DNA of 64,000 bases from Bacillota bacterium (GTDB lineage: Bacteria > Bacillota > UBA4882 > UBA8346), in contig JAEXDA010000029.1 in the NCBI GenBank assembly GCA_023401925.1, forward strand, positions 91,153-155,152. Reading direction: 5' to 3'. The notes beneath the pieces are model-generated. The model was not told where the DNA came from. It ran no database searches and was given only the letters and a program-made list of their open reading frames with translations. Made by a program: the position numbers and the translations under genes. Below are positions 27,450 to 35,269 of the stretch, in pieces. Position 1 is the stretch's first letter. Every line of letters starts with the position of its first letter.

Positions 27450-28397
27450 ATGGATGGAATTACTCACAAATTGCCGATTATAATTGATACCGATCCCGGT
27501 TGTGATGATGCTGTGGCGATTATAGTAGCCACTAAACACCCTTTACTGGATCTAAAGGCAATAACGGTCACCGCAGGCAATCATATTATCGAAAAAACTG
27601 CCCAAAATGCCCTTAAAATTTGTTCTATTTTGGGAATTGACAATGTGCCGGTTGCGGCTGGCATGTCTGGGCCCATGGTTCGGGAACAAGTTATTGCGGA
27701 TAACATTCACGGCGAAACCGGACTTGGTAATGTGGATTTCGGCGAACCATCGATCCGACTTGATAATCGACATGCGGTGGCTCTGATTATAGAAACCCTG
27801 GTGGAATCAAACGGCGATATTACTTTTGTGGCAATAGGACCACTAACTAACTTAGCTATGGCAATGAGATTGGAACCTAAGATTATCCCAAAAATAAAAC
27901 AAATTGTCTTGCTCGGCGGTTCATACAAACTTGGTAATGTAACCCCGGCCGCTGAATTTAATATATATGCCGACCCTGAGGCCGCTCATATCGTTTTTAC
28001 CTGTGGCAGACCGATTGTGATGATTGGGTTGAGTATTACAAAAAGAGTATTGTTAAAAAAAGAAATGGCAACTCGAATCGCGTCTATTGATAATAAGACG
28101 GCAAGATTTTTTGCAAACATAATGGATTTTTATACGAAGACCAACAAACAAATATTCGGATATGACGAATCTCCGGTGTATGATCCGGCTGCGGTTGTAT
28201 ATCTTATTAACCCGGTAATTTTCAAGACAAAGCCCATGTATGTGGAGATCGAATTAAAAAGCGAACAATCCTATGGTAGAACGAACTGTGATTTCCATGG
28301 AACGCTGGGCAGACCTGCCAATGCGGAAGTGGTTACGGATCTTGATTCTGAAAAGTTTTGGGAAATCATCGAAGATACGATTAAAATGTATCGTTAA
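27450..28397 (+). CDS. Inosine-uridine-type nucleoside hydrolase 2
   Basis: It is a 315-aa paralog of the enzyme at 24397, with DTDPGCDDAVA near the N-terminus, GNVTPAAEFNIYADPEAA in the middle and the late DPAA metal motif. The frame is open from a TTG 36 bases earlier, but AAAAGGGGAAGAAG stands just before the ATG at 27450 and gives the same N-terminus as the paralog. It ends the nucleoside array; a MITE-like element follows, then the convergent GH13 gene. Confidence 0.9.
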   Translation: MDGITHKLPIIIDTDPGCDDAVAIIVATKHPLLDLKAITVTAGNHIIEKTAQNALKICSILGIDNVPVAAGMSGPMVREQVIADNIHGETGLGNVDFGEPSIRLDNRHAVALIIETLVESNGDITFVAIGPLTNLAMAMRLEPKIIPKIKQIVLLGGSYKLGNVTPAAEFNIYADPEAAHIVFTCGRPIVMIGLSITKRVLLKKEMATRIASIDNKTARFFANIMDFYTKTNKQIFGYDESPVYDPAAVVYLINPVIFKTKPMYVEIELKSEQSYGRTNCDFHGTLGRPANAEVVTDLDSEKFWEIIEDTIKMYR

Positions 28398-28456
28398 ATT
28401 CATCAATCATTCGTTTAGTATTTTTCGATATAAGTAGAGGATGTAAGGATTGGAAT

Positions 28457-28575
28457 GGGGCTGTCGTAAAAGGAAGTTTATCGATAAAGATATACAATAT
28501 ATGTAAATAATTGTTCCTTCAATGAAGCGATATATTGTATATCTTCTGGATATTTAAAGGAATCTACGACGGCAT
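28457..28575. mobile_element. MITE-like element, copy B
   Basis: The left end reads GGGGCTGTCGTAAAAGGAAG; the right end read in reverse is GCCGTCGTAGA. Inside, AAGATATACAATATAT and ATATATTGTATATCTT are perfect 16-bp arms. It lies between convergent genes and may act as a bidirectional terminator. Confidence 0.7.
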
Positions 28576-28600
28576 TAAGAATGCCCTAAGAACGACCAAC

Positions 28601-29923
28601 TTAACATAGTCCTATTGTTGCAGCCTTACGAATCTTCCCATAAAAAATCACCGGCTCTGCTGATAAATCCGTTAACCCATTGCGAACCGTCAGTTCTTTT
28701 CCATCGATGATATTCCGGTAAGAACCGTCTTTGCAGTCTATACTGATGGAGCCAAATTTCCCCTCCACATTAAAGATCCCGTATAAGATCCGTTCTTCCT
28801 TGCGGTAAGACGCCAGAATTACACCGAATATCAAACTCTCATGAATTTGGTAATAGCCCTGACCAATAAGGGGTTCTTTTTTAATAGCGGATAAATGTTT
28901 TAAAAAAATAGTGTAGTCAGGATTTAAAAGGCTCCAATCAATGGCTTCTTTTTCAAATAAGCTGGGTAGTCTGGGATCATTGGTTTCCTGCCCGCCATGA
29001 ATCAACGTAGTTCCTATTTGGAAAAAAGAAAAAGCAGTCCATTGCCGGATGATATTTTCAAAGGGAATCATGGCGCGGATGCGGGACTGGTCATGGTTTT
29101 CCACAAAGCGTAATTTAAGATAGTTCCCAGGGAGGTTGGTTTCCTGCAGCTTTAATAAAGATAAGTATTCTTCCAGAAGGGTTTGTCCTTCAAGATAAGC
29201 CCGGAAAGTATGGTATACATCATAGTCATAAGTAATGTCAAAGGCTTGATACATCTCAGAATCGGAATGGATATTAAAATTCTGCTTACGCAGGCTCTGA
29301 ATGAAAGAAGGGTCGGAACTTTCGGCAAGCCAAATAAAGTTGGGGTTAATTTGTGCAAGCTCCTCCCGGGCCTTCATCCAAAAATCGATAGGGACAAGCG
29401 GCGCCACATCACAACGAAATCCATCCACCCCTTTGGAGACCCAATACGTTAAGGTTTCAATCTGATAACTCCAAAGTTCCGGATGGGAGTAATCCAGGTC
29501 GATTACATCCATCCAGTCGGGAACCTTGCCGGAGATTTCACCCCGGGTATTGCGGTAAAACCATTCCGGATGGTGCTTATACAGCCATGAATCTTGGGAA
29601 GTGTGGTTGAAAACGATATCGATCATCAGGAGCATTCCCTGCTGATGGACGCTGTTGACTAAAAGCATGAAATTCTCGATCGACCCATATTCCGGATTAA
29701 TTTCCCGGTAATCCAGAATAGAGTATGGGCAACCAAGGCTGCCTTTTCGCCCGGCCTTTCCGATAGGATGAATGGGCATCAGCCAAATAATATCCACACC
29801 AAGACTTTTAATGCGGGCTAAATCCTTTTCCAGTCCCTTGAAATTACCTTCAGGACTGTGATTCCGAACATATATTTCGTAAATAACCGCATGACGCAAC
29901 GATTGACTGGTTTCCCGGGCCAT
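28601..29923 (-). CDS. GH13 alpha-amylase-family enzyme, cytoplasmic
   Basis: There is no signal peptide, so it acts on imported oligosaccharides. The TIM barrel shows DIVFNHTS (about 102-109), GFRCDVA with nucleophile Asp172, WLAESSD with acid/base Glu201, and FVENHDQSR with the transition-state Asp278. At 440 aa it is shorter than typical neopullulanases and has no extra N-domain. It is the last gene of a minus-strand group with a MalEFG-like importer and a LacI regulator, so it probably trims maltodextrins to maltose for the GH65 phosphorylase. Exact specificity (alpha-glucosidase or maltogenic amylase type) is not resolvable. Confidence 0.85.
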   Translation of the reverse strand: MARETSQSLRHAVIYEIYVRNHSPEGNFKGLEKDLARIKSLGVDIIWLMPIHPIGKAGRKGSLGCPYSILDYREINPEYGSIENFMLLVNSVHQQGMLLMIDIVFNHTSQDSWLYKHHPEWFYRNTRGEISGKVPDWMDVIDLDYSHPELWSYQIETLTYWVSKGVDGFRCDVAPLVPIDFWMKAREELAQINPNFIWLAESSDPSFIQSLRKQNFNIHSDSEMYQAFDITYDYDVYHTFRAYLEGQTLLEEYLSLLKLQETNLPGNYLKLRFVENHDQSRIRAMIPFENIIRQWTAFSFFQIGTTLIHGGQETNDPRLPSLFEKEAIDWSLLNPDYTIFLKHLSAIKKEPLIGQGYYQIHESLIFGVILASYRKEERILYGIFNVEGKFGSISIDCKDGSYRNIIDGKELTVRNGLTDLSAEPVIFYGKIRKAATIGLC

Positions 29924-30033
29924 TTGAGTCCTCCCATCGAAAAATAATCATTAACATGTTCATTGATAGCTATTGGCTAAGAGTTCGTTTTACTTTTAAT
30001 TGCCCGGTTGGATTGAAGCCGGTTGTGGTTGAA

Positions 30034-30894
30034 TCACCCTTTAACCGCTCCGGCGGCAATGCCTTTCACAATATATTTCTGCATCACTAAATAAAAAATA
30101 ACAACCGGCGCCGCGGATAGGACCAATGAGGCCATGGCCAGAGAATATTGCCGTTTAAAAAGGCTGAAAAATCCATACTGGGCCAGTTGTAAAGTGGACT
30201 GTTTCGGCAGAATAATTAAGGGCAACAAAAAATCATTCCAAATCCAAAGTACGTCAAGAATGGCAATGGTGGCGGAGACCGGTTTCAAGAGTGGAAAGAC
30301 CAACTGAAAGAAAGTCCGTAGGATTGAAGCTCCGTCGATGGCCGCGGATTCTTCAATCTCCACCGGTACTCCTTTCATAAAACCGTGGTACATAAAGATA
30401 GCCAGTGGACAACCAAGACCAATATAAATCGGTATAATACCCCAAATGCTTTGCAAGTTATAGTCCTTGGCGGTTTGAACTAAAGGAACCATGAAAGTCT
30501 GGAATGGAACCACCATTGAGAAAGTGAAGACCAGGAAAAAAAGCCAGCTAAACCTGGATCTGGAACGGACCATGACATAAGCCGCCATGGAGCTGACGAG
30601 CAGTATCCCTATGGTACTGAAAGCAGTGATAATGAAAGTGTTCGCCAATCCCACCGGGAAATTCGTTGCTTTCCAAGCCTCAATATAGTTGGTGAAATGA
30701 ATTGTTTTCGGGAAAGTAATCGGATTGAGAATGATTTCCGCATCGGACTTGAATGAATTCAATAAAGTCAATAAAGCCGGGAATAGAAATAAAATCGCAA
30801 GGATGACCATGATAACCTCAAATATCAACATTCCGTACTTTCGAGATGAAATCCGGATTTTCGCTTCAGGTTGGATTGTTCGGATATCATTCAT
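30034..30894 (-). CDS. Sugar ABC transporter permease, MalG-like
   Basis: This 286-aa protein has six hydrophobic segments. Its cytoplasmic EAA loop reads ESAAIDGASILRTFFQLVFP near residue 195, where it contacts the ATPase. It pairs with the MalF-like permease, whose 3' end overlaps its start by 4 bp. The periplasmic motif TNYIEAW near residue 69 is usual for the MalG group. No ATPase gene is nearby, so a shared MsmK-type ATPase elsewhere is likely. Confidence 0.9.
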   Translation of the reverse strand: MNDIRTIQPEAKIRISSRKYGMLIFEVIMVILAILFLFPALLTLLNSFKSDAEIILNPITFPKTIHFTNYIEAWKATNFPVGLANTFIITAFSTIGILLVSSMAAYVMVRSRSRFSWLFFLVFTFSMVVPFQTFMVPLVQTAKDYNLQSIWGIIPIYIGLGCPLAIFMYHGFMKGVPVEIEESAAIDGASILRTFFQLVFPLLKPVSATIAILDVLWIWNDFLLPLIILPKQSTLQLAQYGFFSLFKRQYSLAMASLVLSAAPVVIFYLVMQKYIVKGIAAGAVKG

Positions 30895-32222
30895 AATTGA
30901 ACTTCCCTCCGTTTCATTAGAAACAGTTGAATACCGGTAATGATGATGATGATTAGGCAGAGTAAAACGGCTTTGGCAGTAGCATAACCGAAAAGATTGT
31001 TGTTAAATGCATTGAAATAAATATCAAGCACGATCGGAGTGGTTACATATCCGGGGCCACCGCTGGTCAAGGCTAACAATACGTCAAAGCACTTAAATGA
31101 ATTGGAAAGACTGTAAAAAAGGCAAATGGTCACAGCTGGCATTAAGAGTGGAATGGTAACCCGAAACAGGCGTTGACGCCAATTGGCACCGTCAATTTCG
31201 GCCACTTCATGAATATCGGTGGGGATAGTCTGCAGCCCGGCCAAATAGATAATCATCAGATAACCGCATCCTTGCCATATAGTCACCAACAAAACAGCCC
31301 ATGGAGCAAGATCGGGACTACCGAGCCAAACAGAAATTCCTGTAATGGCCGGTAAAATTAACCGGAATACGAACGACCATATAAAAGCCACGATAATCAG
31401 ACTAAGCACATTTGGTAAGAAGAAAATGGACCGCAGAATGTTGCGGGTTTTCATCTTGGTATCCAGGATCAAGGCTAGGACGAAAGCTAAGAAATTGGAC
31501 AACAAAACGTTGAAAAAGACAAAGAATAAAGTGAATCCGATAACACCGGGTATGATAATACTTTGATACATATTTTCGCTGATCAAGGTTTTTAGTTTTT
31601 CGCTTTCAGGATCAGGAATGTTTTTCAAGAGCCGATAAGAAGAATTGGCAGGATGATATCTGTAAAATCTGAGCAAAAAATCACGTTCGTTCTTCAAGGC
31701 GATATGGCTGTATAGCTGTTTGTGAAAAACCTTGGCATTGATTGATTTTGGCAATTCATCGAAAGCATTGAAAAGGTATTGCCTTTCAATCCGCGGCACA
31801 AATCTTTGGTCTTTTTGAAACATGTCCCGGTAGTTTTTCAAACCGATAGAATGAATCGGAGAAATACCGACTTTTTGGAGGATTCTCTTGAGTTTCCGTT
31901 TTTCACCGGTGGTAATCTGGCGATGGGTATTGCCTTCTTTGATCCAGTTGGTTAGATTATAATTTCCGTTGGAAGAATCCAGGACATAAAATCGGCGAAC
32001 GTACTTCAAATCGTTTTGGTCATGAAGCTTGCCGGTTACTTTGGTTTCAAAATCCGTCTTACTCATATTAAAAGGGATTTCCGGGACAATCCCGTTCCAA
32101 TCGGTAAAGGAATATTGAATTCCCTGAAAGAGGGGGATAATAAAAAAGAATAAATAGAGTAAAAAGGCAGGCGTTAAAAAAAGACAAAAATAAAAAATCT
32201 TATTTTTTCTAGAAGCGATCAT
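30891..32222 (-). CDS. Sugar ABC transporter permease, MalF-like with large external loop
   Basis: The EAA loop VAEIDGANWRQRLFRVTIPL and the C-terminal membrane segments identify a MalF-type permease. It is 443 aa instead of the roughly 300 usual in Gram-positive relatives, because about 185 residues (34-220) lie between TM1 and TM2. The usual GLKNYRDMF motif sits inside this insert. The frame runs upstream into a MITE-like element, but AGGAG five bases before 32222 marks the real ATG. The large loop recalls the P2 loop of E. coli MalF, which touches the periplasmic binding protein. Confidence 0.87.
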   Translation of the reverse strand: MIASRKNKIFYFCLFLTPAFLLYLFFFIIPLFQGIQYSFTDWNGIVPEIPFNMSKTDFETKVTGKLHDQNDLKYVRRFYVLDSSNGNYNLTNWIKEGNTHRQITTGEKRKLKRILQKVGISPIHSIGLKNYRDMFQKDQRFVPRIERQYLFNAFDELPKSINAKVFHKQLYSHIALKNERDFLLRFYRYHPANSSYRLLKNIPDPESEKLKTLISENMYQSIIIPGVIGFTLFFVFFNVLLSNFLAFVLALILDTKMKTRNILRSIFFLPNVLSLIIVAFIWSFVFRLILPAITGISVWLGSPDLAPWAVLLVTIWQGCGYLMIIYLAGLQTIPTDIHEVAEIDGANWRQRLFRVTIPLLMPAVTICLFYSLSNSFKCFDVLLALTSGGPGYVTTPIVLDIYFNAFNNNLFGYATAKAVLLCLIIIIITGIQLFLMKRREVQL

Positions 32223-32249
32223 GGGGGCTCCTTTCTGTCGAAAAAAGAA

Positions 32250-32352
32250 ACTGTCCCAAAGGAAGTAGAACAGCAAAGATATACAATATAAGTCCCCCTT
32301 TAAAAAAGAAGGCTTATATTGTATATCCGATGGGGGTCCATAATCGGACACC
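32250..32352. mobile_element. MITE-like element, copy C
   Basis: GATATACAATATAAG and CTTATATTGTATATC form perfect 15-bp arms. The left side carries the family sequence CTGTCCCAAAGGAAG. It is inserted between malE-like and malF-like genes of one operon, where the hairpin could reduce permease expression. Confidence 0.6.
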
Positions 32353-32435
32353 TTCTGGATTAGCGTTCACTATGGCTGCATGTTTTGGCTGGGTTATTTT
32401 CCCTTGAAGTCAGTCTCCGATCCTTTTTTCAAACC

Positions 32436-33683
32436 TTATTTTGTAATAGAATTTCTCCAGGTTTCGTCGATATATCGAACGACTTGGTCAGCATTTTTTC
32501 TGCCAAAAATATACTCCTGGGCACCATTTTTGGTAGCATCCTCAAATGCTGCTACAGGATACATCGAGAAAGCCCAAGGATTAGTTTTGCCGGAATTGAG
32601 ATAGGAAACAAGATCTTGAAATGGGGCATCCATCATTTTCACGTTTGCGCCCTTAAAAGTCGGAACCAGTTTGCATTTTTTGACCCAGAGCTTGATTGCT
32701 TCCGGAGTAGCCAGCCATTCAAGAAATTGTTTGGCGGCTTTGATTCTTTCCGGACTGGATGTGGCTGAAAGGGCAAAGGTAGAATCGACATCCGCGTATA
32801 ATTTGGCTTCTTTCGGATTGTTGGTACAGGGGAAAGGAATAAAACCACATTTTAATTTGGGATTAGTGCTGATTGCCGCACCATAAGACCACAAACCCTG
32901 AACCATCATTGCCGCTTCGCCTTTGGCGAAGGAGGCCTGTTGTTCATTCCAGTCGAACTCTGCAGCTTTCGGGTCTGAATTGGCTTTGTAGAAATCCAAA
33001 ATCCTGAACAATTCCTTGACATTCACCGGATCGCCGTAAGAAGCTTTGCCGGCATTCATTGATTCGATCCATGGCAATACTTTGGGACCTGCCAGGGTTG
33101 TATGGGCCATGGAAAGAAAATGGCCCAGGGACCAGTTGGCCTTGAACATGGAGGCGAAAGGAGTTACTTTGCCTTTTTTAAGGGTAGCGCAAACGGCCTG
33201 TAATTCTTTAAAAGTTGTCGGCGGTTTTAAACCGTATTTTTGGAAGATACCCTTGTTGTAAATAATACCAATACCGGCTACATCCATGGGTAAGGCATAA
33301 ACTTTGCCTTGATAGGTGACTGAGTTTTTGGTGCCGGATACAACTTTATTCATAACCGGTTCTTTGGAAAGATCCAGTAACCATCCGGCATTTGCGAATT
33401 CGAAAACATTGGCATACGATTGCAATTGAATGATATCCGGAGCCTGGCCGCTAGACATCCGGGTTTTTAGTACAGTCATGCTGTCATTGGGGACGATTTC
33501 CAAGTCAACGGAGACATTGGGATAAGATTTGGAAAACACTTCGGCCATTTCTTTTAATGGGTTGACAATCTCTTGTTTATAAAAGAAGAGATGCAATTTA
33601 ACAGGTTCCGCTGCAAAAATGTTGCTTCCGATTAGGGCGAAAATACATACGAAAAGAATTCCCTTCAATACGTTACTTTTCAT
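32436..33683 (-). CDS. Sugar ABC transporter solute-binding protein, MalE-like
   Basis: This 415-aa family 1 extracellular solute-binding protein has a standard signal peptide (ending near IFAAEP) and no lipobox. Typical features are a VDLEIVP strand, PDIIQLQ near residue 85, and WNEQQASFAKGEAAMMVQG. It is the first gene after the operator at 33792, so it heads the importer operon. Lack of a lipid anchor is unusual for a monoderm and suggests a periplasm. It probably binds maltose or malto-oligosaccharides, judging from the GH13 and GH65 neighbours. Confidence 0.88.
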   Translation of the reverse strand: MKSNVLKGILFVCIFALIGSNIFAAEPVKLHLFFYKQEIVNPLKEMAEVFSKSYPNVSVDLEIVPNDSMTVLKTRMSSGQAPDIIQLQSYANVFEFANAGWLLDLSKEPVMNKVVSGTKNSVTYQGKVYALPMDVAGIGIIYNKGIFQKYGLKPPTTFKELQAVCATLKKGKVTPFASMFKANWSLGHFLSMAHTTLAGPKVLPWIESMNAGKASYGDPVNVKELFRILDFYKANSDPKAAEFDWNEQQASFAKGEAAMMVQGLWSYGAAISTNPKLKCGFIPFPCTNNPKEAKLYADVDSTFALSATSSPERIKAAKQFLEWLATPEAIKLWVKKCKLVPTFKGANVKMMDAPFQDLVSYLNSGKTNPWAFSMYPVAAFEDATKNGAQEYIFGRKNADQVVRYIDETWRNSITK

Positions 33684-33791
33684 TACAAAATCCCCCTTTA
33701 CATAATTTTATACGAAGAATCATAAAAGGTATTCTCAGGTTCCCCCCTTTTTTTTATTTTGTTTTGAAAGAACGGTAAAAAAACGAAGAAC

Positions 33792-33807
33792 GCGCTAACG
33801 TTTGCGC
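33792..33807. promoter_or_regulatory. LacI-type operator before the importer operon
   Basis: GCGCTAACGTTTGCGC is a near-perfect palindrome matching the sites at 34925 and 35092. It lies 109 bp before the binding-protein gene. Confidence 0.75.
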
Positions 33808-33881
33808 AATTTGCTAAAATAATTCGCTTTCCTTTTTTTATCTCCTTCTTACCATAAGGAAAAATTTAGTCGCTGGAAATT

Positions 33882-34907
33882 TTATCGGGACTTTATTTTT
33901 GAGCCGCAGGAATCACGGATTATCAGCTCGGATGAAAGAATTTTTTGAGCAGGAAAAACCTCTTGGTTTTGCAATAAAGCGATGATCATTTTGGAAGCGG
34001 CGACACCCATCTCGTAAATGGGAATTCGGACTGTTGTCAAATTGGGTTCAATAACGGATGCCAAGGGATCATCATTGAAACCGACTACTGCAATATCCTC
34101 AGGTATCCGCAGTTTTTTTTCTTTGATGGCTTTATAGGCTCCAAGGGCCATTAAATCATCGACTGCAAAAATGGCAGTTGGAGGAGGTTTTAAAGTCAAT
34201 AATTCCAAAGTTAACCGGTAGCCGTCATCTTGTGAAAAAGCGCCTTTCTTAACGAGCAAGGGATCATGTTCAATCCCAAATTCCCGAAAAGCGAAACGGT
34301 AACCTTCATACCTGTCCTGGCAGAGAATATATTCTTCCGGACCATTGAGCAGCGCGATCTTTTGGTGACCCAAGTTGAATAAATGCCGCACTGCTAAATA
34401 GGCCGCCTGGATATTATCGTTGTTAACGGAAAAACATTTGTTAATCTCAGGGGATCTTCCCACAACTACAAACGGATAGCTGTTTTGGAGCAATTCCGGT
34501 ATCAATTCGTCATTGACCCGGGAGGCAAGCAAAAGGATCCCGTCAACGCGCTTTTCAGTCACCATCTGCAGACATTGTCTGGCTTCTTCAGCATAATCTT
34601 CGGCGGTGGCCAGCATTAAATTGTAATGATAACTTTGGGTTACAGCGCTGATTCCCCGGATAATTTCTGAAAAGAATGGATTTGAAAAAGCGCTGTCGGT
34701 GGAACGGGACAGAATTAAGCCTAAAGTATGACTGGTACGTTTGATAAGGCTGCGGGCGATCATATTGGGATGGTAATCCAGCTCAGTCATTAATTTTTTG
34801 ACCCGTTCTTTGGTCGCGGGACTGATTCGCCGATTATCGGCTATAACCCGGGAAACTGTGGAAGGGGAGACACCGGCTAATTTGGCGACATCTTTAATGG
34901 TGGTCAT
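33882..34907 (-). CDS. LacI-family repressor of the maltodextrin locus
   Basis: The 341-aa protein starts with the LacI DNA-binding domain (TIKDVAKLAGVSPSTVSRVI) and the hinge helix region, followed by a periplasmic-binding-like effector domain. Three copies of an AAACGTTTGC-type palindrome lie around it: before the importer genes, just before its own start, and at the promoter of the GH65 gene. It therefore probably represses both sides and itself, and is released by maltose or a related sugar. The effector is inferred from context. Confidence 0.9.
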   Translation of the reverse strand: MTTIKDVAKLAGVSPSTVSRVIADNRRISPATKERVKKLMTELDYHPNMIARSLIKRTSHTLGLILSRSTDSAFSNPFFSEIIRGISAVTQSYHYNLMLATAEDYAEEARQCLQMVTEKRVDGILLLASRVNDELIPELLQNSYPFVVVGRSPEINKCFSVNNDNIQAAYLAVRHLFNLGHQKIALLNGPEEYILCQDRYEGYRFAFREFGIEHDPLLVKKGAFSQDDGYRLTLELLTLKPPPTAIFAVDDLMALGAYKAIKEKKLRIPEDIAVVGFNDDPLASVIEPNLTTVRIPIYEMGVAASKMIIALLQNQEVFPAQKILSSELIIRDSCGSKIKSR

Positions 34908-34924
34908 GAATAAACCTTTCAGAT

Positions 34925-34936
34925 AAACGTTTGCGC
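34925..34936. promoter_or_regulatory. LacI-type operator before the lacI-like gene
   Basis: AAACGTTTGCGC lies 18 bp upstream of the repressor start. It has the same core as the other two operators, suggesting autoregulation. Confidence 0.7.
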
Positions 34937-35091
34937 TTTTATTGTAAAAAATTCATCGGTAAGTGGATGAGAATGAGATCTTTGTTTCAATTAAGTATAT
35001 TCTGGATACTTTACCCAATTCCTGCCAAGGATGAAGATTAGGGAATGGACCGACAAAAATAATTGGCTAGCAAAGGGATTTCAGAATATGT

Positions 35092-35133
35092 GCAAACGTT
35101 TGCTTGACATTTGAGAAAATCCCCTTATATAAT
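35092..35133 (+). promoter_or_regulatory. Promoter with overlapping LacI-type operator (GH65 gene)
   Basis: The perfect palindrome GCAAACGTTTGC directly abuts TTGACA. After an 18-bp spacer comes TATAAT. A repressor bound here would block RNA polymerase. The GH65 gene starts about 135 bp downstream. Confidence 0.88.
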
Positions 35134-35269
35134 AATATTATTATATAAATTTGGATAAAACATTTATGCTTCTAAAATTTGTCCAGTTGCTGTCATTTAT
35201 GATGTCGTAAGGGGTTTATTCCCTAAAACGAGTTTTTATGGAACGGATTACTTTTTTATGGAGGCATTC

